Below are positions 25,084-32,656 of a stretch of DNA of 64,000 nucleotides, in pieces (within the stretch, counting starts at the first letter, position 1; each line of letters starts with the position of its first letter). Source of the stretch: Anaerofilum hominis. Its GTDB lineage: Bacteria > Bacillota > Clostridia > Oscillospirales > Ruminococcaceae. The notes under the pieces are model-generated. The model saw nothing but the letters and a program-made list of their open reading frames with translations. It ran no database searches and was not told the origin of the DNA. Both the position numbers and the translations under genes were made by a program. The stretch covers positions 1-64,000 of the forward strand of contig NZ_JACONZ010000005.1 in the NCBI RefSeq assembly GCF_014287275.1, read 5' to 3'.

Positions 25084-25857
25084 ATGAAAAACGACAGGGA
25101 ATACACGGTGAAAGCGCTGGCGCAGCTCGCCGGCGTGAGCAGCCGCACGCTGCGGTATTATGACCGCATCGGCCTGCTGCATCCGGCCCGGACCAGCGCG
25201 TCCGGCTACCGGCTTTACGGCGCCGCAGAGGTGGACCGGCTGCAGCAGATCCTGTTTTATCGCGAGCTGGAGCTGCCGCTCGCGCAGATCAGGGCGATCC
25301 TCTCCTCTCCGGATTTTGACCGCCGCGCGGCGCTGGACAGGCATCTGACGGCGCTCGAGAGCCGCAGGGCCCGCCTGGACCGGCTGATCGAAACGGCCCG
25401 CGCCACGCTGGCGGCAGACAAGGAAGGTGTACCGATGACAGACAAAGAAAAATTCGAGGGCTTCAAGCAGGAGCAGCTTGCCCGCAACGAGGCTGCCTAC
25501 GGCGAAGAGGTCCGGCAGCGCTGGGGGGACGAGGCCATGGACGCTTCCAACCGCAGGTTTGCGGGTCTTTCACAGAAGCAATACGACGCGATGCAGGCCC
25601 TGGCGGAAGAGATCCTCTCCCGGCTGGACGCTGCGGTCGCGGCCGGGGCCGACCCCGCCGGGGAGGAGGGGCGCGCCATCGCCCGGCTGCACCGGGAATG
25701 GCTGGGCTATACCTGGCCCTCCTACTCGGCCCCCGCCCATTTGGGGCTTGTGCAGATGTACGTGGCAGACGAGCGCTTTACGGCCTATTACGACGCCCGC
25801 CGCCCCGGCTGCGCAGCCTTTTTGCGGGATGCGGTCACGGCACTGCTGCAGGGCTGA
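25084..25857 (+). CDS. MerR-family regulator with TipAS drug-binding domain
   Basis: 257 aa. Residues 1-75 are the MerR winged helix (YTVKALAQLAGVSSRTLRYYDRIGLLHPARTSASGYRLY), then a dimerisation helix to about 115. The C-terminal domain from MTDKEKFEGFKQEQLARNEAAYGEEVRQRWGD onward is TipAS-like, as in Streptomyces TipA and Bacillus Mta, which bind hydrophobic or thiopeptide drugs. An ATG at 25435 with GGAAGGTG upstream could produce the TipAS domain alone, as tipA does. No obvious efflux gene lies directly downstream. Confidence 0.88.
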   Translation: MKNDREYTVKALAQLAGVSSRTLRYYDRIGLLHPARTSASGYRLYGAAEVDRLQQILFYRELELPLAQIRAILSSPDFDRRAALDRHLTALESRRARLDRLIETARATLAADKEGVPMTDKEKFEGFKQEQLARNEAAYGEEVRQRWGDEAMDASNRRFAGLSQKQYDAMQALAEEILSRLDAAVAAGADPAGEEGRAIARLHREWLGYTWPSYSAPAHLGLVQMYVADERFTAYYDARRPGCAAFLRDAVTALLQG

Positions 25858-26187
25858 GCCCGGCCGCAGGACCGCCCGCCCCGCGCCGGCCGCCGGCTGA
25901 ACGGACGGCCTGCGCGTGCTCCGCGGGAGCTTTTTCCCGGTCCATGTACTGCACAGTACCGGGCCGTTTGGGCGGCCGCATATCCGGCAGAGGGCTTTCG
26001 GCGGCGGGCCTCCCCAGGCACGGCGCCGGGTCTCCCCTCTGCGCCGCACAGCGGGGGGCACAGGTCTCCTGCCCGCGCGGCCGGCGTTTCCGTGCCCGCG
26101 GCAGCCTCTGCCGGAAAACCGCTCGGCCCGCTTTTTGCCGCTGAAGTTTGGGAGCTCCCCCGCCGGGGGTCTCCTGCAAAAAATACG

Positions 26188-26216
26188 AAAAGGGCGATCC
26201 CGGCGGGATCGCCCTT
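26188..26216. terminator. Terminator-like hairpin downstream of the MerR gene
   Basis: AAAAGGGCGATCCC pairs with GGGATCGCCCTTT. It lies about 330 bp past the MerR stop. The 547-bp interval 25858-26404 has overlapping GC-rich frames on both strands, but none with a ribosome binding site or a recognisable product, so I call it noncoding. Confidence 0.6.
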
Positions 26217-26334
26217 TCCGCATCCATCCCCTCTGCAAAAATGTTTCCCCGTGCTCCGGCGGGACCGGGCGGCTGCCTCCCCTCCTGCCGCGCGGCCCGA
26301 TTTCCGGGCAGCGTTTTCTCTTTGCCGGAAAGCA

Positions 26335-26363
26335 TTGGAAAACCGCCGCCGCTCTATTATAAT
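26335..26363 (+). promoter_or_regulatory. Promoter of gluQ
   Basis: TTGGAA (26335-26340), 17-bp spacer, perfect TATAAT (26358-26363), 42 bp upstream of the ATG. Confidence 0.75.
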
Positions 26364-26404
26364 AGATAACATACAAAGGCGGTCTGCCAAACGGAGGTGC
26401 CCGG

Positions 26405-27358
26405 ATGGAAGAAAAAGTGGTGGGGCGGTTTGCCCCCAGCCCCAGCGGACGGCTGCATCTGGGCAATCTTTTCTGCTCCCTGCTGGCCTGGCTCTCGGTC
26501 AAAAGCCGGGGCGGCAGAGTGGTGCTGCGCATCGAAGACCTGGACCGCGCGCGCACGACCCGCGCTTTTGCCGATCAGCTGGAGCGGGATCTCGAATTCC
26601 TCGGCCTCTTCTGGGACGAGGGCGGCAGCGGCGGCGGCCCCCACGCGTCCTATTATCAGAGCGACCGCTCGCCGCTGTATGAACAGTGCCTTGCCGCCCT
26701 GGAGGCGCAGGGTCTGGTCTACCCCTGTTTCTGCAGCCGCGCCCAGCTCCACGCCGCTCAGGCCCCTCATGCCGCCGACGGCGAACCCATCTACACAGGG
26801 CGCTGCCGCGGCCTCTCCGCCGCTGAGGTGCGCCGGCGGGCCCTCGCCCGTTCTCCCGCGCTGCGGCTGAAAGTGCCGGACGAGACCGTCGGCCTCATCG
26901 ACGGCCACTACGGCCCTTTCTCTCAAAATCTGGCGCGCGATTGCGGCGACTTTATCCTCCGCCGGTCGGACGGCGTCTTTGCCTATCAGCTGGCGGTCGT
27001 GGCCGACGACGCCGCCATGGGGGTGACCGAGGTGGTGCGCGGCAGGGACCTGCTGGCCTCTGCGCCGCGCCAGATCTATCTGTACCGGCTGCTGGGCGCC
27101 CGGCCCCCGGCTTTCTGCCACGCCCCGCTGCTGCTTGCGCCGGACGGCCGCCGCCTGTCAAAAAGAGACGCCGATCTGGGTCTGGACGCCCTGCGGGCGC
27201 AGGGCCTGTCCGCCGCCGACATCACCGGCCGCCTCGCGTTTGCCGCGGGCCTGCTGGACAGGCCGCAGCCCGCTTCTCCCGAGCAGCTTCTTCCGCTTTT
27301 TTCCTGGGACAAGGTCCCGACGCGGGATATCCCGCTGCCCGCACAGCTGTTCAGATAA
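26405..27358 (+). CDS. gluQ: Glutamyl-Q tRNA(Asp) synthetase
   Basis: 317 aa, a truncated glutamyl-tRNA synthetase without the anticodon-binding domain. It attaches glutamate to queuosine at position 34 of tRNA-Asp. RFAPSPSGRLHLGNLFCSLLAWL holds the HIGH-like motif, RIEDLDRAR the amino-acid site, CFCSRAQL and YTGRCRG the zinc region, and LSKRDADLGLD the KMSKS-like motif. ATG 26405 has GGAGGTG upstream. Monocistronic. Glutamyl-tRNA synthetase proper would be about 480 aa, so the short length supports this call. Confidence 0.9.
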   Translation: MEEKVVGRFAPSPSGRLHLGNLFCSLLAWLSVKSRGGRVVLRIEDLDRARTTRAFADQLERDLEFLGLFWDEGGSGGGPHASYYQSDRSPLYEQCLAALEAQGLVYPCFCSRAQLHAAQAPHAADGEPIYTGRCRGLSAAEVRRRALARSPALRLKVPDETVGLIDGHYGPFSQNLARDCGDFILRRSDGVFAYQLAVVADDAAMGVTEVVRGRDLLASAPRQIYLYRLLGARPPAFCHAPLLLAPDGRRLSKRDADLGLDALRAQGLSAADITGRLAFAAGLLDRPQPASPEQLLPLFSWDKVPTRDIPLPAQLFR

Positions 27359-27648
27359 ATTGTTTACTCTTTGTATTTTTTGGAGAATTTATTTTTGTAT
27401 TCTCCCGCGGGGCGGTCTGTCCGGCGGCCCGCCCGCGCCAAAACCGGCAGAAAAAGCCGCCCGCCGAAGCGGCGCTCCCGACCCACGGCGGGAGCCAGGC
27501 GCGGCGCCCTGTGGAAGAAAGCGGACGGCGCGTCCGCCTTTTCTCGGCTCCCCCCGGCGGCGTCTATCCCGGGGACGCGGCGCTTTTCCGCGTTCCGCCC
27601 GCTTTCCAGCGCGCGGCCGCGGGCCCGGTGAGACCCGCTCTTACAGCA

Positions 27649-27683
27649 AAAAAGACCGGCGGGGCGCTTGCCCGCCGGTCTTT
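27649..27683 (-). terminator. Terminator of the MATE gene
   Basis: AAAGACCGGCGGG pairs with CCCGCCGGTCTTT; the minus strand continues in a six-T run. The remainder of 27359-27730 is GC-rich and shows no gene. Confidence 0.75.
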
Positions 27684-27730
27684 CCATTCCAGGACAAAAG
27701 ACTTTCCGCCGCCCGGCGGGCCGCTTTTTT

Positions 27731-29134
27731 TCACTGCGTTTCCCCGCCGCCCGCTTCTTTCACGCCCCCTGATTTTCGAATGCAGCGTTTCAGCCAGCCC
27801 CCGCGCAGGTAATAGGCGACAAACAGCACGCTGGTGGCCGCCCAGCTCAGAGGATAGCTGATGAGCACGGTGGAGAGTTCCCGCCGGAAAGGCAGGACCG
27901 AGAAGATCCACACCAGCCGCAGCAGGCAGACGCCGCCCGCCACCAGCAGCATGGGCGGCAGCGCCTCCCCGCAGCCGCGGATGGCCCCGGCCAAGATCTC
28001 GATGCACACATAGGTGATGTTGAACGGCACCACGGTATAGACGATCTGCCGCCCGACCTGCAGCACCGCCGCATCGCCGCTGAAGATGCGCAGCAGCGGC
28101 AGCGCAAACAGGCAGTAGGCGGCGCTGATGACCACGGCCGTGCCCGCGGACATTCCCAGGCAGATCCTCACGCTTTTTTTGACCCGGTCGTATCGCCGCG
28201 CGCCGAAATTCTGGCCCGCAAAGGTCGTGATGGCAATGCCGTAAGCGCCCATGATCATCCAGAAAAAGCCGTCCACCTTGCCGTGCGCGGTCCAGGCCGC
28301 CATGGTGTCGGTCCCAAAGGAGTTGATGCAGGTCTGGATGATGATGTTGGAGATGGAGTACATGTTGGACTGCAGCCCTGCGGGCACCCCCACCCGCAGC
28401 ACCCCGGCCAGCATGCTCTTGGTAAACCGCAGCCGGGCCGGTTCAAACCGATAGCAGGCCGCGGTTTTGGAGAGGGAGAGCAGCGTCAGCACGGCGCTGA
28501 GAGCCTGTGACAGGATCGTCGCCAGCGCCGCCCCAAACACCCCCAGCCCCATGCCCGCCACCAGGATCAGGTCCAGCAGGATATTGGTCAGACAGGCGGC
28601 GATCAAAAAGTAAAGCGGCCGTTTGGTGTCCCCCACCGCCCGCAGCACGCCGGAACCCATATTGTAGAGAAACGAGGGCACGACCCCCAGCAGGATGGTG
28701 CGCAGATAGGTCATGGCATAGGGCAGCACGTCCGCCGGGGTCCCCATGGCCAGCAGCGCGGGCCGCGCCGCCAGCAGGGACAGCACCGTCAGGCCCAGCC
28801 CCGCCGACAGCGCCAGCGCCAGCGAGGTGTGCACCGCCTGCCCCACCTCTTTATGCCGCCCCGCCCCGTAGAGCTGGGCCACAAGCACCGTCGTGCCGGA
28901 GGAAAGCCCCACAAACAGGTTGACGATAAAATTGATCAGGGTCCCGGTGGCCCCGCCCACAGCCGCCAGGGCCTGCTTTCCCACAAACTGCCCCACGATC
29001 ATGGCGTCCGCCGTATTGTACAGCTGCTGAAAAAAGGTCCCGAACAGGATGGGAAAGAAAAAGGCGAGCAGCTGCCGCCAGATGACCCCCTCCGTGATAT
29101 TGACGCCCGCCGCGCCGGTCCTTTGTCCGCCCAT
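27731..29134 (-). CDS. MATE family efflux transporter
   Basis: 467 aa, about 12 membrane segments in two MatE repeats. Residues from ITEGVIWRQLLAFFFPILFGTFFQQLYNTADAMIVGQFVGKQALAAVGG are the diagnostic N-terminal repeat, and the second repeat begins near KSMLAGVLRVGVPAGLQSNMYSISNIIIQ. I start at ATG 29134 with GGAGGC 7 nt upstream; the longer open frame adds 113 non-membrane residues. Family members export cationic drugs or metabolites with Na+ or H+. Confidence 0.88.
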   Translation of the reverse strand: MGGQRTGAAGVNITEGVIWRQLLAFFFPILFGTFFQQLYNTADAMIVGQFVGKQALAAVGGATGTLINFIVNLFVGLSSGTTVLVAQLYGAGRHKEVGQAVHTSLALALSAGLGLTVLSLLAARPALLAMGTPADVLPYAMTYLRTILLGVVPSFLYNMGSGVLRAVGDTKRPLYFLIAACLTNILLDLILVAGMGLGVFGAALATILSQALSAVLTLLSLSKTAACYRFEPARLRFTKSMLAGVLRVGVPAGLQSNMYSISNIIIQTCINSFGTDTMAAWTAHGKVDGFFWMIMGAYGIAITTFAGQNFGARRYDRVKKSVRICLGMSAGTAVVISAAYCLFALPLLRIFSGDAAVLQVGRQIVYTVVPFNITYVCIEILAGAIRGCGEALPPMLLVAGGVCLLRLVWIFSVLPFRRELSTVLISYPLSWAATSVLFVAYYLRGGWLKRCIRKSGGVKEAGGGETQ

Positions 29135-29260
29135 ATCGATGCCTCCGCTTCTCCCTCGCCGGCGGCCCAAAGGCGGGCGCGCCCGGCGCTTTCGCCCGGC
29201 CGGGATAAAAGGGCCCTCCCCGGCGCAGCGCTGTTTTCGCCTTTGATCCGATCCGTTAGG
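29135..29260. other. Leader part of the MATE/AraC divergent interval
   Basis: GC-rich leader of the MATE gene. Apparent reading frames on both strands lack ribosome binding sites. Nothing further seen. Confidence 0.4.
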
Positions 29261-29289
29261 AGTATAGCACAACGGCGCGGACAAGTCAT
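29261..29289 (-). promoter_or_regulatory. Promoter of the MATE gene
   Basis: On the minus strand ATGACT (29284-29289), 17-bp spacer, TATACT (29261-29266), about 125 bp upstream of the MATE start. The 403-bp divergent interval to the AraC gene holds no other feature I can support. Confidence 0.55.
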
Positions 29290-29537
29290 TCCCTCCCGGG
29301 AAAAATTTTCCGCGCCAGCCGTCCCGCCCGCTTTTCTGCCGCCCCCTCCCTCCGGCGTCTGCGCGCTGCGCGCTGCACCCGCCGCGGCAGCGCAGAAAAG
29401 CGGCCTCTCTCTTTTTTCGCTCCGCTTTTGCGAGGCGCCCGCCGCCGGAAAGTGATAGAATGAGATCAGACAAAAACGGACAGGCCCCGGGCGCGCGCCG
29501 GGACCCCCCGCTTTGTTCAAAAAGGAGTTGATGCGCA

Positions 29538-30410
29538 ATGGAATGGCTCGACCAATGGAATCGCGCCCTGGATCTTCTCGAAGAGCATCTCGACCGAAAG
29601 CCGGACCTCGAAGCCGCAGCCCGCGCCGCGGGCTGCTCCTCTTACCACTTTCAGAGGATGTTTTCCTATCTGGCCGGCATCCCGCTCTCAGAATATCTGC
29701 GCCGCAGGCGGATGACCCTGGCCGCAGCGGACTTGCTGGCGGGGCGCAGCGTGACGGATACCGCGCTGCGCTACGGGTATGAGTCCCCCACCGCCTTTAA
29801 CCGCGCGTTCCAGAGCGTGCACGGGGTCTCCCCCTCCGCCGCCGGGCGCGGGGACGCGGCGCTGCGCGCCTTTCCGCGGATCAGCTTTCAGATCACCATC
29901 AAAGGAGAGGTCGCTATGGAATACCGTATCGTGCGCCGGGAGGCGTTCCGCATCGTGGGGCTCAAAGAGCCGCTGGAGAAAGAACTGGAGAAAAATTTTG
30001 AGGCAGTGCCCCACCTGTGGGAGCGGGTCGCCGCCACCGGGGCGCTGGAAAAGCTGGCCGCCCGCATGGACACCGAGCCAAAGGGCATCCTGGGCGTGAG
30101 CGCCTGCAGCGGCGGCGACGACTGGGCCTATTACATCTCGGTGGCCAGCACCCTGCCCCTGCCGCAGGACCTGCCCGGCGTCTGCGAGTACACGGTGCCC
30201 GCCTGCACCTGGGCAGTCTTTTTCGGCACCGGCCCCATGCCGGGCGCCATCACCGACCTGGAAAAGCGCGCGGTCACCGAGTGGCTGCCCTCGTCGGGTT
30301 ACGAATACGCGGACGCCCCGGACGTCGAGGTCTATCTCTCGCCCGACCCGGCGAACGCGGTCTTTGAGGTCTGGCTCCCGGTGCGCAAAAAAGAAAACGC
30401 GTCCCTTTGA
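29538..30410 (+). CDS. AraC-family regulator with GyrI-like effector domain
   Basis: 290 aa. N-terminal AraC double helix-turn-helix (residues about 8-105): DLEAAARAAGCSSYHFQRMFSYLAGIPLSEYLRRRRMTLAAADLL and VTDTALRYGYESPTAFNRAFQSVHGVSPS. Residues about 130-285 form a GyrI-like small-molecule-binding domain (MEYRIVRREAFRIVGLKEPL...VEVYLSP). The layout matches Rob/BmrR-like drug-sensing activators. An internal ATG near 29916 after AAAGGAGAGG could make the GyrI domain alone. The divergent MATE exporter is a plausible target. Confidence 0.87.
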   Translation: MEWLDQWNRALDLLEEHLDRKPDLEAAARAAGCSSYHFQRMFSYLAGIPLSEYLRRRRMTLAAADLLAGRSVTDTALRYGYESPTAFNRAFQSVHGVSPSAAGRGDAALRAFPRISFQITIKGEVAMEYRIVRREAFRIVGLKEPLEKELEKNFEAVPHLWERVAATGALEKLAARMDTEPKGILGVSACSGGDDWAYYISVASTLPLPQDLPGVCEYTVPACTWAVFFGTGPMPGAITDLEKRAVTEWLPSSGYEYADAPDVEVYLSPDPANAVFEVWLPVRKKENASL

Positions 30411-30542
30411 CCGGGCCCGGCGCTGACGGTCTGCGCGGGGAGGCCCGTTCCCCCTCCGGGCCGGCTCCCGGAGAGGTCAAAAAACTTCTCCCAGCGCGCG
30501 CCCGCTGCGCCGCGGCCCTCCGCCGGCGGGCGGGGGCGAGCA

Positions 30543-30585
30543 ACGATAAAACCGGCGGCCCCTGGGGGCCGCCGGTTTTATCGTT
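30543..30585. terminator. Bidirectional terminator
   Basis: AACGATAAAACCGGCGGCCC and its reverse complement flank a short centre, giving a near-perfect 20-bp stem between the convergent AraC and thiol-redox genes. Confidence 0.8.
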
Positions 30586-30674
30586 GTCCCGCAGCAGCGG
30601 CGTTTGCAGTAAAGGGCGGCAGAGCGGTGGTCTCAAGGGCCGGGAAAGCGGCTCTTGGTCTATCCGTCCCCGCG

Positions 30675-31025
30675 TCAGCCCCGCATCTCCTGTAAGATCT
30701 TCACCACTTCCTCCGTTTTCAGCACTTTTCCGCAGGACGCCACTTTTCCGTCTACCACCAGCGCCGGGGTGGTCATCACGCCATAAGCGGCGATCTGCGC
30801 GAAATCCGTCACATGGTCAACGGCCTCTTCCATGCCGAGCTGGGCAAGGGCCCGGCGGGCGGCGGCTTCCAGCTGATCACATTTTGCACAGCCCGAGCCG
30901 AGTATTTTTACACGCGCACCCCCTGCCCCGGCGGTTTCCGCCCTCTCCGCCGATGCGGGGGTGCTGCTTCCTCCACAGCGGCAGGGGGCCGTTTTTTCCT
31001 GTTTTTTCTTTCCAAACAAAGCCAT
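30675..31025 (-). CDS. Small thioredoxin-fold redox protein (MTH895/TM0996 type)
   Basis: 116 aa. A variable Lys/Cys-containing N-terminus (residues 1-35, with CRCGG) precedes a thioredoxin fold: VKILGSGCAKCDQLEAAARRAL with a Cys-x-x-Cys site, then GVMTTPALVVDGKVASCGKVLKTEEVVKIL with the cis-Pro. This domain often follows or is fused to ArsP/DUF318 permeases. It is the third gene of the arsR-permease operon, 21 bp after the permease, so a role in thiol handling of a metalloid or organoarsenical is likely, though inferred. Confidence 0.85.
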   Translation of the reverse strand: MALFGKKKQEKTAPCRCGGSSTPASAERAETAGAGGARVKILGSGCAKCDQLEAAARRALAQLGMEEAVDHVTDFAQIAAYGVMTTPALVVDGKVASCGKVLKTEEVVKILQEMRG

Positions 31026-31046
31026 TGTAAAACGCTCCTTTCCCGA

Positions 31047-32045
31047 TCATAGAATAAACGCCTGGATCCCATTAAAGAAATATCCCACCAAAATGATGCC
31101 CACGGCGCAGATGCCGATGAACAGGCCCAGCAGCTTCGGCTTGACAGCCTTTTTCAGCATGATCAAAGAGGGCAGGCTCAGCGTGGTCACCGCCATCATA
31201 AAAGACAGGATGGTGCCCAGCTGCGCCCCCTTAAAAAGCAGGGCCTCCGCGACGGGAATGGCGCCGAAAATATCGGCGTACATGGGGATGCCCACCAGCG
31301 TGGCGAGAACGACGCCAAAGGGATTGCCGCTGCCCAAAGCGCTCTCGACCCAGTGCTCGGGGATCCAGTTGTGGATCAGCGCGCCGATGCCGACCCCCAC
31401 AAGGATATAGGGAAACACCTTTTTGAATGTAGAGAGCATCTGCTCCTTGGCATAGATCAGCCGGTCCTTTTTCGTCAGATCAGGCGCTTCCATGTCCACA
31501 CGGGCCGCTGTGAGAACAAAATTTTCCACATACTGTTCCATCTGCAGCTTCTCGATGACGGTGCCGCCCGCCACCGCGATGACCAGCCCCATCGCCACAT
31601 AGATCATTGCGACCTTTGACCCGAAAATGCTCATCAGCAGCACCAGACTCCCCAGATCCACCATGGGGGAGGAGATCAAAAACGAAAACGTCACCCCCAG
31701 CGGCAGCCCCGCGCTGGTAAAGCCGATGAAAAGCGGGATAGATGAGCAGGAGCAAAACGGCGTTACGGTGCCCAGCAAAGCCGCGATACAGTTGGCCCAA
31801 AACCCGTGGAACCGCCCCAGGATCTTTTTGCTCCGCTCCGGCGGGAAGTAGCTCTGGAGATAGCTGATAAAAAAGATCAGGCCGCAGAGCAGCAGCGTGA
31901 TCTTCACCGTGTCATAAAGAAAAAACTGGATGCTGCCGCCCATGCGGCTGCCCGTGTCCAGCCCCAGCGCGGAAAGTCCTCTGCCGATCAGCTCACTCAG
32001 CCATTTCATCCCGAGGACCTGGTCTTGAACAAAATCCCAGATCAT
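31047..32045 (-). CDS. Permease of the ArsP/DUF318 family
   Basis: 332 aa with about eight to ten membrane segments. The conserved TPFCSCSSIPLFIGFTSAGLPLGVTFSFLISSPMVD carries the Cys-x-Cys-Ser motif of the family, and the second half repeats with GIPMYADIFGAIPVAEALL. ArsP members export trivalent organoarsenicals; other members are linked with Cu/Zn. ATG 32045 overlaps the arsR stop (ATGA), so I prefer it to the in-frame GTG at 32054. Confidence 0.85.
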   Translation of the reverse strand: MIWDFVQDQVLGMKWLSELIGRGLSALGLDTGSRMGGSIQFFLYDTVKITLLLCGLIFFISYLQSYFPPERSKKILGRFHGFWANCIAALLGTVTPFCSCSSIPLFIGFTSAGLPLGVTFSFLISSPMVDLGSLVLLMSIFGSKVAMIYVAMGLVIAVAGGTVIEKLQMEQYVENFVLTAARVDMEAPDLTKKDRLIYAKEQMLSTFKKVFPYILVGVGIGALIHNWIPEHWVESALGSGNPFGVVLATLVGIPMYADIFGAIPVAEALLFKGAQLGTILSFMMAVTTLSLPSLIMLKKAVKPKLLGLFIGICAVGIILVGYFFNGIQAFIL

Positions 32046-32338
32046 CGGCAGCACCCCCCGCCCCCGGGCGCGCAGGCAAGCCCGTCGATAAACTGCTTGA
32101 ATGCCGCCAGCGTTTCACCACTCAAGGAGTAATGGCTCCACTTGCCCTCTTTCCGCATCCTTACCAAACCGCACTCACAGAGAATTTTCATGTGATGGGA
32201 AAGGGTCGGCTGCGTGATCTCAAAGTGTTCCAGCAGCCTGCAGGCGCACTTCTCGCCGTCCGCCAGCATCTGCACGATCTGCAGGCGGTTGGCATCCCCC
32301 AGCGCCCTGCAGAGCAGCGCCACGTCGATCGTGTTCAT
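32042..32338 (-). CDS. ArsR-family metalloregulator
   Basis: 98 aa winged-helix repressor. LCRALGDANRLQIVQMLADGEKCACRLLEHFEITQPTLSHHMKILCECGLVRMRKEGKWSHYSL is the full ArsR/SmtB fold. The CAC pair in helix 3 sits where ArsR binds As(III), and extra Cys residues occur at CEC and in the C-terminal GGGGCC tail. Start ATG 32338 with GAGGTGAGG upstream; an upstream in-frame ATG at 32353 has no such site. It heads the operon. Confidence 0.9.
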   Translation of the reverse strand: MNTIDVALLCRALGDANRLQIVQMLADGEKCACRLLEHFEITQPTLSHHMKILCECGLVRMRKEGKWSHYSLSGETLAAFKQFIDGLACAPGGGGCCR

Positions 32339-32372
32339 ATCCTCACCTCGCATTGATGATCATCTATGTATT

Positions 32373-32401
32373 ATGATACAAAACATATCGATAAATGTCA
32401 A
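32373..32401 (-). promoter_or_regulatory. Promoter/operator of the arsR operon
   Basis: On the minus strand a perfect TTGACA (32396-32401), 17-bp spacer, TATCAT (32373-32378). The spacer contains the perfect palindrome TATCGATA inside the broader imperfect dyad ACATATCGATAAATGT (32383-32398), a fitting ArsR operator. The rest of 32402-32656 shows no gene. Confidence 0.7.
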
Positions 32402-32656
32402 TATGAAATCAAACTTTCCGCAGAGGATGTCCTCTTCACGGTCTCATCCAGCGGGGCGGTCGCGCGCCGGACGCAAAAAGCACCCCGCCGGCCAAGAAGC
32501 CTCGCCGTCAGGCGGGGTTCCGCGCCAAATGGGGCGTTCTGCGCTGCCGCTGCCGCGCGAAATCGCTATTTGCCTCTGAACCATCCGTCCGCTCCCTTTT
32601 TTATCCCCGATCTCGGAACAGGCCTGGACCGGCAAAAAGATGTATGGGGATGCACG

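Noticed and set aside
25858..26404. Several 140-330-codon frames on both strands
   Set aside because: GC-rich DNA gives long open frames by chance; composition is Arg/Pro/Ala-rich, none has a ribosome binding site, and a terminator and the gluQ promoter lie inside.
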